Assembly: GCA_030407005.1 (NCBI GenBank)
Contig: JAUDYN010000008.1
Coordinates: 310,001 to 374,000 of the forward strand
Source of the DNA: Desarmillaria ectypa
Taxonomy: Eukaryota > Basidiomycota > Agaricomycetes > Agaricales > Physalacriaceae
Direction of reading: 5' to 3'
DNA length: 64,000 bases
The translations under genes were made by a program, and so were the position numbers. Positions 33,584 to 46,051 of this stretch are shown piece by piece (position 1 is the first letter of the stretch; each line of letters begins with the position of its first letter). The notes below the pieces were generated by a model, which saw nothing but the letters and a program-made list of their open reading frames with translations, searched no databases and was not told where the DNA came from.

Positions 33584-35313
33584 AGTAATATATCCTTATA
33601 ACAAGGTCAGATAGAGCCAAAGGGTAGTAAAGTAAGGCGCACTTTCAGTGTTAAGGAAAATCTGAATTTTTTGACCTTTGTCAGAACACTGAAGTAACAA
33701 ACGGACTAAGCTACGCTTACGGTGCTTGCTGGCGAAAGAGAATGTTAGTAACGGCGAAAAGGAAAGAAAAGACGCGTCGTCGTGGACAAGAAACAACAGC
33801 CACTCCGGCGTCAGTCAATTGAGTAATGTAGGAGCTTTCCCTTTTGGGAACGAGGGGACTGGACCCCTCGGGTCTCGGCAAAATCGGCCTGATAACCAGA
33901 ACTGACTATTTTATTGAGACCTACGGCAAAGGACAGCAGTGATACGTCGTTAACGAAGGGGCCAGTGGGAATATGCAAACACCGATACGGTGTTATATAA
34001 AGATCTAAAACGTATAACGAACAGCATGTCACGGCAGCGGTGATGCATCTTATGTTTAGTGACCTGCACAAAAAAACCGGCAGCATGTAGGTGTTAGTTC
34101 AGCGTCCATCAGCGAGACGTCTGTACTCATTCCATGAAGCTTGTGTGATAAGCAGAGGCTCATTAGCACTGACCTCGCACCGTCTACTGTGAGTGTACTT
34201 CCGTGAGAGCGGATGGTTTCATGCATCAACAAGCCACATCTGGATGCTGTCATCAGTCAACAAAGTTCTCAGCGCGGTATGCGGGTTGTACTCACGCTAA
34301 CGACCTTCTTCGAAGACAAAATACATACCTCAGTAAGCGATTGTCGTTGAGATCGACGGATCTGTCTTGCTGATACATCCAAACTCACTGAAGCAGGACT
34401 TTCGCTTTCCATCTGAACGACTCGTATCAAAGAAATGCTGATACAGCACTGAACTTTAACAAGAACGGCTGAACAATAATATTCTTGAAACTTACGGGTT
34501 CATTAGTGTCTTAACTTGTGCAATCGATGGCTAGTTGTCCCTGGAAGGCGGCAGTGAGTGAGCATAAATGCATGAAACTGGATCTTTCCGAGCGAATGCG
34601 GCGCAGTATGATCCCAGAACTGCGCTCGTCCAGTGTGCACCGCCATAGCTGCCAGAGAGCATTCTGTTGTTACGAACGGCTGGTCCGCTTCGGCATTCAT
34701 AGTACCCTGATAGTACCAAAAGAAGGAGCCTAGGAACACGTCAATGAAGGCACCCGGTATTGACGGACCCCTGGACTGCGTAAATCTCTTGATGACCATA
34801 GAGATCGGGATTCATGCCTCACGTCGTGATGCTTTCTTTGATCATATGGCAACAATATCCTTCACTACTCTCAACTGCCTTGATGGCATCAAAGCACGCG
34901 CCTGGATAACGACGACTGTTATATCCAACGGATAGCATGGAGACCGGGACTCACAGGGCTGAGAAACACCAAATCATTCGGGCCTCCTCTTCATGCCCAC
35001 TCTGTTAAACAAAATGTCATAGACTCACAAAGAAGCAACGTCTCTTTTGGTCTTGCGAAGCGTGGGGGACTTCACCGGGTGTAAGAAGCAAAAAGCTGAC
35101 GAAATGACACATATACACCGACTAGGGTGATAACTGTATTGTGGTTGTCAGATGATGCACTACAGGAGGAAGGACGAAAATCAGAAGCGTATGAACAAGA
35201 AGAAACACACTAAAGGAAATGTTCTGAATCTACATCATGTAGGGTAGTAGTGGTATGGATAATTAGAAATACGAACGGTCGACCTTGGGTGATACGGATG
35301 GTAAATGGGGCTC
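33584..35313. other. Intergenic region with a small hairpin
   Basis: About 1.7 kb without a supportable gene; scattered short frames on both strands have no domains. At 33851-33870 CGAGGGG and CCCCTCG form a 7-bp stem with a 6-base loop; nothing suggests a known RNA. Confidence 0.45.
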
Positions 35314-36351
35314 TTAGAAGGTCTCTTCCTCCTCCGCCTGACCGCCTTCCGGGACCTCAAAGCCGTCCTGTCATGACGTTAGAAAAAGCCAGAAGGGCAG
35401 TGAAAGGAGCTGACCTCAGTCGAATACAGAATCTTCTGGATATCTCTCAAGGTAGCGTCAACTGTCCCTGAAGCCTCAAGGACCTCCACCTGTGTTTGCA
35501 CGAGGATTTCGATCTCCCGGAGCTACAGAACGCCCGAGTATGCGAATCCCCGACAAATGCAACAAGGGTCCAATAACGCACCTTCTCAAAGTAGAAATCT
35601 CTCTCCTTCTCTAGTCCCTCCAAATGCGAACTGAGATCCTTGACCTGATTTTGAAGGTGCTGTACGGCTTCGTTGGGCTGGGTGGATCCTGCTCGATGTC
35701 CACCTAACGGTGTTCGCCCTCCCGCTCGTGCACCCGTTACAAGACCACGGCTGTTTCCGGCTGCGAGAGGCGCCATCGTCGCGGGAGGATCAGCCGGAAC
35801 ACCCCTGCGTCGAGCCACCGGATCGTAACCTTGGCCACCATAGTTCGAATCCCAGAATCTCTTGATCCACTGAAGAAACTCGAGGTTATCCCTGGGAGGA
35901 AAAAGTCCAATATCACGATACCGCTAACGATAGAATTCACGTACTGCATCTTGCACTTGACCAATTTTTCCACAGGTATCGGCTTAAACCGAGCATGAGA
36001 TTCCTTGCGGCGGCCGCAGGTACTGTATTCCAACACACCTTATCGATCTTCTTCACCTTGAAGACCGTCTGCATGATTTTGAAGTTGGCGATGAATTCAT
36101 ATTCGTGCTTGGCGGTCATTTTAACTCGTTGCATGGGTACATCGCCTAAATATGTGACATATAGTGGAAATAAATCCAGGATCTCAGTCAGATTAGTGGT
36201 CGATAGGAAATCGCTGAGCACGATACGCACCGTAAATGGAATCAATGATCTGACAATACGCGGCTCCAGTCCCGCATTGCTCCACCTTTGTGTAGTTCAA
36301 TTGGAGTAGGTCGTTCAGCCATGTCATTAAATCTGTTCTGGACGCGTTCAT
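35314..36351 (-). CDS. EB1/Bim1/Mal3 microtubule plus-end-tracking protein
   Basis: The start [20 protein letters not shown] is the calponin-homology domain of EB1 proteins, continuing through [40 protein letters not shown] and [21 protein letters not shown] Pro/Gly/Ala-rich linker follows, then a coiled coil ([20 protein letters not shown], then [19 protein letters not shown]) and the EB1 dimerisation motif ([11 protein letters not shown]). A 3' intron leads to the acidic tail ending EEEETF, like the EEY/F tail that CAP-Gly proteins bind. Introns of about 45 to 60 bases join cleanly. The protein marks growing microtubule ends and recruits partners such as kinesins and dynactin. The frame is open upstream of the ATG but not homologous. 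Confidence 0.93.
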
Positions 36352-38104
36352 CGTCGTCGTCGAAGGGAATGAGGGGCAGTCAGCTGAAGATTGGTAAAGA
36401 AAGGGTGAAGGTACCGTCGGTACCGATTCAGGCAATTCGAACCAAATCATGCTTATGTAACCTTGTGAGATAATTGCTAATTTCGTCCTGAAGTTGGTCT
36501 CCTTACACCGCCCGTCTGCTCTAGGCATTTACTGGTAGAAATCGGGTTCATTCCGTTGTACTCCCTGGCTTCAAGTAATTTATACCGTCGTTTTGAACGT
36601 TTCTCCAACTCTCGTATCTTCTCACGTGTGCCTGGTCTCGTCCCCTCTTTTCAGTCAGGTAAAAGTATGTGGCGGCTCGAGTGCTTCCTAGGCCCAGTAA
36701 ATCAAATGGTCTTTTCTGTTTTGTCTTCTGGTCTGCCTTAGCGCTCTGAAATTATCATCAGACGAAAGGCGCCCAGAGGCTCCTACGAATACTGCAATTG
36801 TAGGACGATGCCGGCTTCTTGTGTTTCGTGTCATTTCCGCCTGTTCTCACAGCTTTGACCCCAGCCATGAAATCTATGTTATCACTGTGACGATGTATAC
36901 CTAGCGTACAGGCTGCTTCTCGTTGGGTCAGCTATTATGAGGCTTCGATAGCCTTTGCAAACCTTTTGAAAAGAGAGTTACCTCTCCGACGTCTAGAGTA
37001 TGGAATTTTAGATAGTGCTTGTGCTTTCCAAGGCCCAAGAGCACGATTTGTTTGGCTCTACCTAGATAAGGGGGTAAGAGCTTCAGGGAAACAGATGCAG
37101 AGAAAACATCAATCCTGACCATCTCGTGCATAAGTGTTTGCTCAAAAAAAAAAATAGGGTCGGTTTCAGCTTGCAGTTAGCCTTGCTTTGGCAGACTATC
37201 AAAACCAGGTTTCAGTGGCATAATGGCAACGAACAAACCCCGCTATCATAAAAGCTAATATCCCTGTAATTGCATCGCCTATCCTTGGTTGAATGTTGCA
37301 CTTTTGAGCCTCATCGAGAAAACGCGGCGCCACCATCAAGCAATCGCGTCACGATTATACGTACGTCCTTAGTACATGGTTCCATTTCCATCAACTCGTA
37401 GAACGGTTTACCCATTTATTGTTTTTTCAGATTCATTTAATGCGGGAATCCATCAAATTTGCGGCTGCCGTATTTTCTCCCTTCATACTCGACAGGGCGG
37501 TGCGACAGAAACCACGGGACTGGGCATCTTTGGATACCCATTTGTTAAGCGATACACAAAAAGTTCGCCTCTTTCATCAGTTGTAGTCTCACATGACAAT
37601 CATCAAATGCGTCATACTTACCCCCACTGGATAGAAAATACGCAAAGTTTTTTTCGTAGTTTTTCCATTGAAAAAAGTACTAGAGATATTTTTAATTTTT
37701 CACTGTTTTCTGCAAGATTTGTCAAATACAATGAAAACTTTTAAGTATTGATTAAAACCTCTTCTACAAAAATATTGAAAAGTAACTTTGAATATTTTGT
37801 ACGTATTCGGGTGTAAAAATACTTAAATTTTAGTGCCACGGTTGTAGCGGCCCGGCTCTTATCGGAATGGAAGTTCATTTATTTCAAGTGACATTTCGGA
37901 CAATCAGAAGCTCTTCATGTGTATATACATCAGTTTTCTTTATACTAGCGTGGTATGTTAGCATGTAAATCCTTCTGGGATCCGCGCTAGGCGGAACAAT
38001 ATGTGCGTGACAAGTATCGTAAAGTCGTAAAAATACATAAGCGATAAGTAAGGTAACCAGAAAATGAGATAAATTATCTGTGTCCGTTTCAGTCCATATA
38101 TCGA
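36352..38104. other. Intergenic region, AT-rich at 37.6-38.1 kb
   Basis: About 1.75 kb with no supported gene. From about 37,640 to 38,050 the DNA becomes clearly richer in A and T, with T runs, unlike neighbouring genes. A plus-strand frame at 37,376-37,744 is probably chance. No long terminal repeats or transposase motifs were seen. Confidence 0.45.
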
Positions 38105-39745
38105 TTAGACTCGGGCCAGTATCCGTGAATCAATCATAAGTTTTGCAACTAGTATGAAGCATGAACCGACGATCGTCGTCGCACCGGAGAAAACAATCAT
38201 GCCGGTGTATGATCCTCCTTCTAGCGCTAATAAGGCGCCTGCCGTAGGGCCGCCTATCAAAGACCTGAACGGAGGAAAAGAAAGCCGATGTCAGCTTCAA
38301 CGCAAAAAATCTAGACGCGTTCAGATACTCACGGAAAAGAAATAACACTATATAACACCCCGATCCTCTTACCGATCTCGCGAACATCCGATATCTGCGC
38401 CACACACGGCGTTATCACAGAGATGAACGACCCCGAGAAGAACCCATATAAAATGGAAAAGGCGATCACTGACGAAAGCGATCGTGCTAGAATCCAGAGC
38501 GCCAGGCAGAGGACACCTGATAAGAATGCGGAAGGCGCAAGGATGTTGAAGCGCCCGATGGTGTCGGATAGAACGGCGGGGGCTATGCGACCAAAGACAC
38601 CGCCCAAGTTCATTAGAGCAAGAACCAGATATGAAGTGTCACGAGATATAGAAAGGTCATGAGCATAGTCCACTATGTAGAATAGCGGTATGAAAAGGCC
38701 TGTGTTTAATGTTAGCGGACGTCAGATCAAGTTAAAGAAGTGGGGAGAAGATCTAACCTAATGCAACAAGACTGCTTCCAACAATGAGAAAGTTGAAACG
38801 ACCATCTTTGAACGTCGAGCAAAACCCAAACGTGCAGCTTCCGCGCTTTTGTCCCGGCGTAAGAGCCGTAACTGTCAGCAGCGCAACTCCACAACCCACT
38901 CCGCTGACAAGGGCGGATACGCGGACCCCCCAACCAAATCCGACGCGCTCGAAAAGGTGCTGTAACATTATAGGGTACATGACACCACCTAAATATGACT
39001 CAGTTAACAGTGAACAAACACCCGACTCTGATAATTTGCATACCAAGACTGGATCCGGCTGCAGCGATGCCCAGTGCAGAAGCGCGGTATTTGCAGAAGT
39101 ACGTCGAAACACTTGCGAGTGACGGGTAGAACCTGCAGCGTGCATCGGTCACTCCCGGGGATATGTTCACCGACGGCAACATGGCTTACAGTAAACCGAC
39201 ACCTAAACCGAACAATATGCCTTGCGCCAGGATGTACTGGTAAAATTGTGTCGATATGCTCGTCAAGATCACACTGAGGATATACAGCAACGACCCAGCC
39301 GCCATTAAGATCCGCGGCCCATACAAGTCGAACATGAAGCCAATGGGACCTCCCTCAAAACGGAGAATTCAGCCCGCAAACAATAACGAAGCGTTACGGA
39401 ACTTACGGAAAAGAAGAATACCCATAGCTGCAAAGAGCCGATCCAAGAAATGGTCGACGCAGGCAAGTGCTGTAGTTGATGAGCTGCGTACCATGCTTGG
39501 AACGTCCCAAACGCGTTCATTTGCCCAAAAGTGCTGAACAGCGCGAGAGACGCGCCAAACACGGCTATACATGCTTTCATACCACCATCGGGATATTCAT
39601 GGGAGGTCAAAGACTGCATGCTTTCTTTGGAGGACACGTCTGATTTTATGTCGTGCGTTAGATAGCCATCATCGTCGGGAGAGCTACCATCGACGTTCTC
39701 GACGTCGCTACGGAAGTTGGCGTGGATCTTTTCGACGTCAGCCAT
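38105..39745 (-). CDS. MFS transporter, monocarboxylate-porter-like
   Basis: The N-terminal cytosolic tail (MADVEKIHANF, with several Asp and Ser) is followed by the conserved opening DGGMKACIAVFGASLALFST and about twelve membrane helices: FGQMNAFGTFQAWYAAHQL, GGPIGFMFDLYGPRILMAAG, SVSTYFCKYRASALGIAAAG, VMYPIMLQHLFERVGFGWGV, LVLALMNLGGVFGRIAPAVL and FSGSFISVITPCVAQISDV. This is the MCT (SLC16-like) family of fungi. Introns near 39,145, 39,000, 38,720 and 38,300 join without stops. The protein ends RILARV at 38,105. It is probably a plasma-membrane proton-linked carrier of small organic acids or related solutes; the substrate is unknown. Confidence 0.87.
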
Positions 39746-41797
39746 AGAGGTAAGGGAGCAGGACAAGCAGTGAAGGTCAGGGAACGAATACATATTGTTC
39801 CAGGGCGATTGATATATAGGCCGTCGCGATTTGACTTTTACACGGAGGGTTCGAAAGAGTGGAATTCTAATATCCGCATTGAGTGCGTCGCATCCGCTGA
39901 CACCGGCTTCAATTCAGCTCACTTCGATGCAAACAGGGCCCTTTACGCACCTTCATCAGCCGGACCATCCCGTGGAAGCACAATGATGCGGGGTCCCATT
40001 CAGAATCCGTCAATGATTCGAGGTTCGGTGCATGTCACTTTGACCGGATGCCTGGCGATAGAGATCTGGATAGCTATGATGTTAACAATAATTAGCGGGT
40101 TCGACAACCCTGCGGCTGTGTTTTCCATTTCTCGGAAACACGTCATCAGGGATCTTAGCTGATACGGGCATGTCGCACGACATAGCTGCCGTTTTTCGCA
40201 CTGTACTGCATATGCCTGGACCACGGCGGCCTGCTGTCCTGTTATGGTGTCAGAACTTCAGAGACGAATAGATCCTCCATACACCATGCCATACATCCGT
40301 ACCGAGCTCCAAGGGTTACCAATGACAACATGGACCATAAACATGCCGCGGTAATAAAATGCCTCAGCACCGAGTCTATAGTTCTCTTATCTGGATTTCA
40401 TAGAATCCCGAGGTATCAGTTTCGTGCTACGGTAACTCATTCAAGCTCGCTGATGCAACAAGTGTCTTTAGACGGCCCATTAGCCATGCATAGCGAATCG
40501 ACGTTCTAAATAGACTCACTTGAGTAATGAACTGTTGTTGTGTGAACCGCATATTTGTTAAGCTGGAATTTGAGATAAGCGCCCTGTTTCTGGTTCCCAT
40601 CGATCTGATCCTATGCGATTATTACTGGCAATCAGATGATATGTCTGTGATACCCATCAGTCCACAGAAAACTAGAGGGATAATCAGTATACCCGAAGCA
40701 AGACCTTGAGACATAAGCGCAGTTGCAGGAACTTCGCATGGATACATCCATTGTTCGTAATTTTTACTGTTAGCCATGATGAGGGCAGGCAATAGTTCTT
40801 TTGTAATACGACAGGTCCAGTGGCGTACTTGATGCCGCGGACTTGGCATAAGTCCAACAAGGACTTCGGCTTCATTTAGCCGATCCAGGTACCTAGGCTG
40901 ACAATGGTAAGAAAACCGAACTCAGTAGGGGGGAGGAACGAAATGAAGACAAGCGAGATACCAAACCGCATAGATCGGAGCCCGCGCTGCTGAGCACATT
41001 GTGTATTTGAGCTCTAGGTCGGAAAACTTTCGATGATTAATGAATTTTGTGACACGTTGCCAACAGTAAGTAGACTTCAGTTGCCATCATTACGGTCTCG
41101 AGTCACCTCACGTTTAAATGAAAACCTGCCACTTGGGAGTAGCAAGCATCAGGTAACGCATTTAAAAGCGCAAACACCTAAGATGTCCTTCAGATAGAGA
41201 CAAATATATTAAGAGACAAGGTAAACCTGATCAACCGTCTTATGACCCAAACTATTAGCCATGGCGAAGACAGGCAATATATTCTCCATATCATCTCAGA
41301 ACGTGGGGCGCTCGAAACATCGTGTTTATTTACGCTACTACAAAATTTGATCAGATCTGACTGAAGAAGCGAAAGACAAAACCACATACACTAAATATAA
41401 TCATGCAGCACATATGGAAACCCGGACACCTTTAAGGAACCTTTAGACGAAGGCAAATCCGCTGAGCAAATCAACATACCTAATCAGACTGACAGTGGAC
41501 AGTTGTCGTTACTTCACATACTTCGGAGTTTCGGTCGTGGTGAGAGACCTTGGAGATCAAGAGAAAATTAACCTTTCGCCGGAGAAGCACTGTCAGGGCT
41601 TCGACCTCTGCTCTGCCGGTGCTTCTCGAGGTCGCGCCCGACTTCGAGAAGACATGTAGTCGAATATATTGCGCTGACGACAGGAAATTTTACAATGCCG
41701 GAGGCTGGACACAAGGGACCTGAGAGGGATTCGCGTTAGGACGAGGAAAAAGAAGAGAATTAACATTGTGCACCACAAGACACTGGATGGTGAGTCA
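39746..41797. other. Intergenic region with a diverged 35-bp direct repeat
   Basis: About 2 kb. ACTGTTAGCCATGATGAGGG begins a 34-base unit at 40766-40799 that recurs with changes at 41251-41285. Read on the minus strand the two units give LLPALIMANS and ILPVFAMANS, followed by unrelated sequence; a 70-residue hydrophobic frame surrounds the first. They may be remnants of a duplicated membrane-protein exon. Nothing else is supportable. Confidence 0.4.
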
Positions 41798-42624
41798 TCA
41801 CGACTCATCAGCTCCATCAGTTCTTCGCTTCGCCTTCATTTCCCTATACCGCGCGATGGCCTTATTCCTTTCGTCCTCCATCATGGCCTTCTGCGCCATC
41901 GATAGCACACCATCGCGTTTCTTCCCCGTATTACGAGTGTCGTCGTGCCGTACGGCACCCCTCGGAAGCTTCGTGAACTCTGGTGGGGCCTGGGCGATGT
42001 CGTTTAGTCGGCGTGGAGCTGAAGAAGATATCGTCTGGAACTCTTTTGGTCTATCTGCGTGTTTTGAGGGTATCGGGGGCGGCGAAGGTGACCGTTCTTC
42101 TTCCTTAACGCGTTTTTCCTTGCCCTTCTTTTTAGCGTTCATTTCCGCGGTTCGGACCTTTCGAGCATTGGCTAAGGAGGACTGGACTGCATTTTTGACA
42201 AGGGGGCGCATATCATTTTCTATACGCCTACATATAAACGAATTAGTGGAGCGAAGCAAATGATATCGGGACGACTCACTTGTTGAAGTGCTGGAGCGAT
42301 TCTCCAGGCAAAATTCCAGACGTCTTGGCCTTCTTCTCGCCACGGTCGCCCTTTTCTGTCTTTCTTCTTTTTCCTGGCTTTATCGCATCCGGATCATCCT
42401 CTGGAATCCTCTTCCTTGATTTCCACTGCTCACGGACATGGATAGCATTCAAGACGCGAGCAACGGATTTCGGTATAGCTTCGCTTTCCAAGGCTTGCTT
42501 TCCTGGCGCCAAGTCCGAACCTCTGGGAAATTTTAGCTCTTCGTTTTGTAAAAGGGACAAGCGACCCTGACATCTGCAGCCTCTGGTTGTCTCTCGTTGA
42601 TTTCTTCGCTCGTTTGTGAGGCAT
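41798..42624 (-). CDS. Basic, Lys-rich nuclear-type protein, unknown
   Basis: The start MPHKRAKKSTRDNQRLQ is followed by a short intron (about 35 bases), then KFPRGSDLAPGKQALESEAI, SVARVLNAIHVREQWKSRKR, a Lys/Arg/Asp-rich stretch (IKPGKRRKTEKGDRGEKKAK) and GILPGESLQHFNK. A second intron joins RRIENDMRPLVKNAVQSSLA, another Lys/Glu-rich run and the end MMEDERNKAIARYREMKAKR. The composition and several basic clusters fit a nuclear or nucleolar protein, perhaps in ribosome assembly, but no named family is certain. It is divergently transcribed from the carboxypeptidase, about 530 bp away. Confidence 0.7.
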
Positions 42625-43150
42625 GATGGTGGAGAGTGTGAAGGCGAAAAAGCTGTGCTCATTGCTTGGCACTAACGGTGTTGGGCTCTCGGACAAATAC
42701 CACTGGCCTTTTCGGACATACGCCGCAACCTTTGAAAATGCGAGGTTCTGCGTGCTTATCGATAAGAGAGAATCCACGCTTCTCTCCTGCTTCTGTACCT
42801 GGCTCCTTATTAATACTGTCCTCACTTGTCCTGTTTCCAATACCCAACGCATGCTTCCTTTGTGATTCTGAGACTTTCTGAATGCTCTAATACCCCTTTG
42901 GATCAGTAATATCCAACAAAAATCGGCCTTCTTGACCGTCTCCATACAGTCATACCTGAGAGGATGCTGCCAAACGTGTGGTATGGCACATGGTCCTTAT
43001 TCTAATCTGCCTTGCCGTTGCTCCGTAACCGGGTTCTATCATACGTTGAGATCGATCTCGTGTGCGGTCTCCTCGTTGCCTGATGTAAAAATATCGCTTC
43101 GTATGAGCATAAGACTACTGCAGCCCTCTAGATGCCTAGTTGGCAGAACA

Positions 43151-45278
43151 ATGTCGTTACTTTCCTTTGTTCTCTTTGCTTGCCTATCGGCGAGTGCCTT
43201 CGCGTCCCCGGGACAAATTCCCATCGCTGACGGCGTCATCGGAGGCGTTCCCAACACAACTGCTGCCACCCTCAACAAGGTAAAGATAGCAGCAGGGAAT
43301 GTTACTACAACTGTCGGTCAGCTTCGCGTCACGGAAAACTCGGGCGTTTGCGGTAAGCTTTCCTGGGACCCTTCCTCAATAGTCCAACCATTCTCATCAG
43401 ACGCTCGGCAGAAACGACGGAGGGCGTCTATTCAGCCTCCGGCTACGGAGATATTGCCGAAAATGAGAGTATCTGGTATGCTGTCTTACGTCGTTCACGT
43501 CGCATCCGCTCACGTTCCCGAAAGGTTTTGGTACTTTGCAGCTCGGAACAATCCCGACACGGCACCTCTGGCGCTTTGGTTCAATGGAGGGGTACGTACC
43601 ATCCTAACCAATTTCCTCTCAATCCTGATTTCTGCCCAGCCGGGAAGCTCGAGTATGATCGGTCTGTTCCAAGAGCTCGGTCCCTGCCGTATAACGAACG
43701 ACAGTTCGAGCGTAGTACTCAATCCCTACTCTTGGAACACAAACGCGAATCTTTTGTTCATCGATCAACCTGTTGGTGTGGGCTTCTCCCACGGAAACTT
43801 AAACGTGGGAACCTCCCAAGAGGCGGCCCATGATGTCTGGACTTTCCTCCAGATCTTTTTCTCAGATTCGAGATTCGCAAACTTGCTGGATCGTGACCTC
43901 GCTATTTGGACCGAATCGTAGGTCGTGTCCCACTTCACGTCTGCGTTGTTCCACTGATTACACAATTTAGTTATGGAGGGCATTATGGTCCCACATTTGC
44001 AGCGTGACTCTATTCATAACCTTATTTTGTGCTTTCCTGATCACGCCATTCAGATACTTCCTTTCTCAAAATGAGGCTATAGCTGCCGGGACTATCTCAG
44101 GCCTGAAATTGAATCTCAAGGTGCTTGGCGTCGGGGACGGGTTAACAGTGGGTCGGCATGATTTACAAATTCTTTACCTGACAACGGCTTCAAAGGATCC
44201 TCTATCCCAATACCCAGGCTATATCGCATATGCAGCTTCTAATCCTTACCACACTTTAGTGTCCTCGTCGACCATCTCACGAGCTAACTCGTCATGGTTA
44301 TCATCCACTGGATGCAAAGCGCAGGTGCACCGACTGCGTTTATATGACATCCTCCATCCTCACCACTATGATAGATCACGTCCTGCTACAACGGCGGTTC
44401 CAACTCCGTTTGTTCTCGAGCGCAAAGCTATTGCAATGGCAATATCCTAAGTCCACTGGCGGGAAACTATGATGTGTGTTCCCAGTATAAACTACCATTG
44501 CAATCTCACACCACCACCACAGGTCTATTTCATCCTATCACGGAACCCGGACCCGTACCCGCCTGATTTTACGGACTACATCAACTCTGTTGCCAGCAAA
44601 ATTGGCGCGGAGTCTACCTGGAGTATGTCGAACGATGGCGTGTACTCTAACTTTGCAGCCACGGGTGAGCTGTCGTGCTCCTGCTATCGTCATGAACTCT
44701 GTTTGATGTTTTGGATAGGCGATTGGATGAGGAACTCTAGACCAGACTTGGAGACTGTTATTAACGCCGGGGTATGTTTTCTTTGTGGCCAACGGGGCGT
44801 CCTTTCTTCTGATAGGGTATTTGCTTAGGTTCGAACAATTGTCTATGTCGGGGATGCTGTAAGTACACAAGCTCTCGATATCGTATCCTGATCTACATCA
44901 ATATCTAGGACTATATCTTGAACTTTAATGGGATAGAAGCTATGGTACAAACAGAACAGAGCTATTGAAACCTTGCTAATCCTTGCATCGTAGGTGGGCG
45001 CGCTCGACACGAAATTCAGCGACATCTTGAAGCAGGAAGAACTGCAAGATTACACTGTCGATGGACAGGTCGCTGGTCTACACAAGAATGCTGGAACGTT
45101 TTCCTTTGTTCGAATATATGGTGCAGGGCATGAGGTGCCCGCTTATACGGTGCGGTTCGCTCTTTCTGCTCATTGACGCTATTCTGATACGAAACAGCAT
45201 GGAACACTGGACTATGGCCAAGCCGCTTTCCAGATGTTTTCGCAGATCATGGACAACGAGTCTTTGTTCTCGACGTAA
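43151..45278 (+). CDS. Secreted serine carboxypeptidase (S10)
   Basis: The likely start is the ATG at 43,151, which opens a signal peptide ([20 protein letters not shown]). Joined exons give [60 protein letters not shown], and the catalytic serine motif [13 protein letters not shown], split by an intron after the first base pair of the Tyr codon. The catalytic aspartate lies in [18 protein letters not shown] and the histidine in [11 protein letters not shown]. Conserved cysteines are seen in [19 protein letters not shown]. The enzyme removes C-terminal residues from peptides at acidic pH outside the cell or in the vacuole. The acceptor at CGGCAG near 43,410 is needed to keep the frame. All catalytic residues are present. 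Confidence 0.92.
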
Positions 45279-45552
45279 ATCCGAAGGTTGTGTAATGAGA
45301 CGAGGATGGCGCTCGTGTTAACCTTGAGGGCAATGAATTATTTAACCTTTACAAAAACAAGAACATGTATGTATGTATAGTAAACATTCAGGAGCAGTTG
45401 TCGACAAGAATAAGCAGGAAATCCTTACTTAGATGCTTACATCGCGCGCGGTTTCCGTATAAATTACTATAAGGCAAGTTATAACATTACAGACACGTGA
45501 CTGATCTATCGGAACGGGAATGGTATCCAGCTCAAACTTCAAAGAAACACAT

Positions 45553-46051
45553 CTACTTATTCATCTCTTGCTCCGCCTTGGCCTTTTCGTTCTTAACATT
45601 ACCTGCAACGAATAGTCAGCGGAGTGAGCAATAAATGAAGCGACTACTCGTACCAGCCATCTCATCGCTTGTGTTGCCGGTCATCGAGCCCATAACGGAT
45701 TGACCGTATCCCACCACACGATCGGCGGTCGCCTTGGCGTATCCCTGGACCTTGGCAGCGGTGGTCTCTGCTTCGCCCTCGGCGTGCTCCTTCTTGCCAT
45801 CACAAGACATGGAGTCAGATCCAATGGCGTTACCGACCTAAGACCAACGTTAGCAAACCGCTCGGGTGAGCACGGAAGAAAAACGTGTGTCGGGCCAACA
45901 TACAGTCTCTTTCATGGTGCCCTTGGCAGACTGGAACTGGCCATTGGCCTTACTGCAGAAATAACGGGTAAATGACGCGTCCGACGCGCTCGACGACGAC
46001 GACGACGAACCTGGAGTCGCCGGACATCATGTTGGAGATCGAGCTGGACAT
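45553..46051 (-). CDS. CsbD-like Hmp1 family protein
   Basis: Four short exons give MSSSISNMMSGDSR, KANGQFQSAKGTMKETV, then GNAIGSDSMSCDGKKEHAEG through SVMGSMTGNTSDEMAG, and finally NVKNEKAKAEQEMNK, about 100 residues. The KANGQFQSAKGTMKETVGNA block is the CsbD motif. Basidiomycete members are annotated as mismatch base-pair and cruciform-DNA recognition proteins (Hmp1), named after the Ustilago protein. The protein is small, hydrophilic and probably intrinsically flexible, and the bacterial relatives are stress-induced. Annotation as a DNA-binding protein rests on the family, not on this sequence. Confidence 0.85.

Noticed and set aside
37600..38050. AT-rich tract as a centromere or LTR
   Set aside because: Too short, no flanking repeats, no reverse transcriptase or integrase motifs nearby.
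42932..43150. Upstream extension of the carboxypeptidase to the ATG at 42,932
   Set aside because: The Met at 43,151 begins a clean signal peptide; the extension is Cys-rich, non-conserved and would bury that signal.
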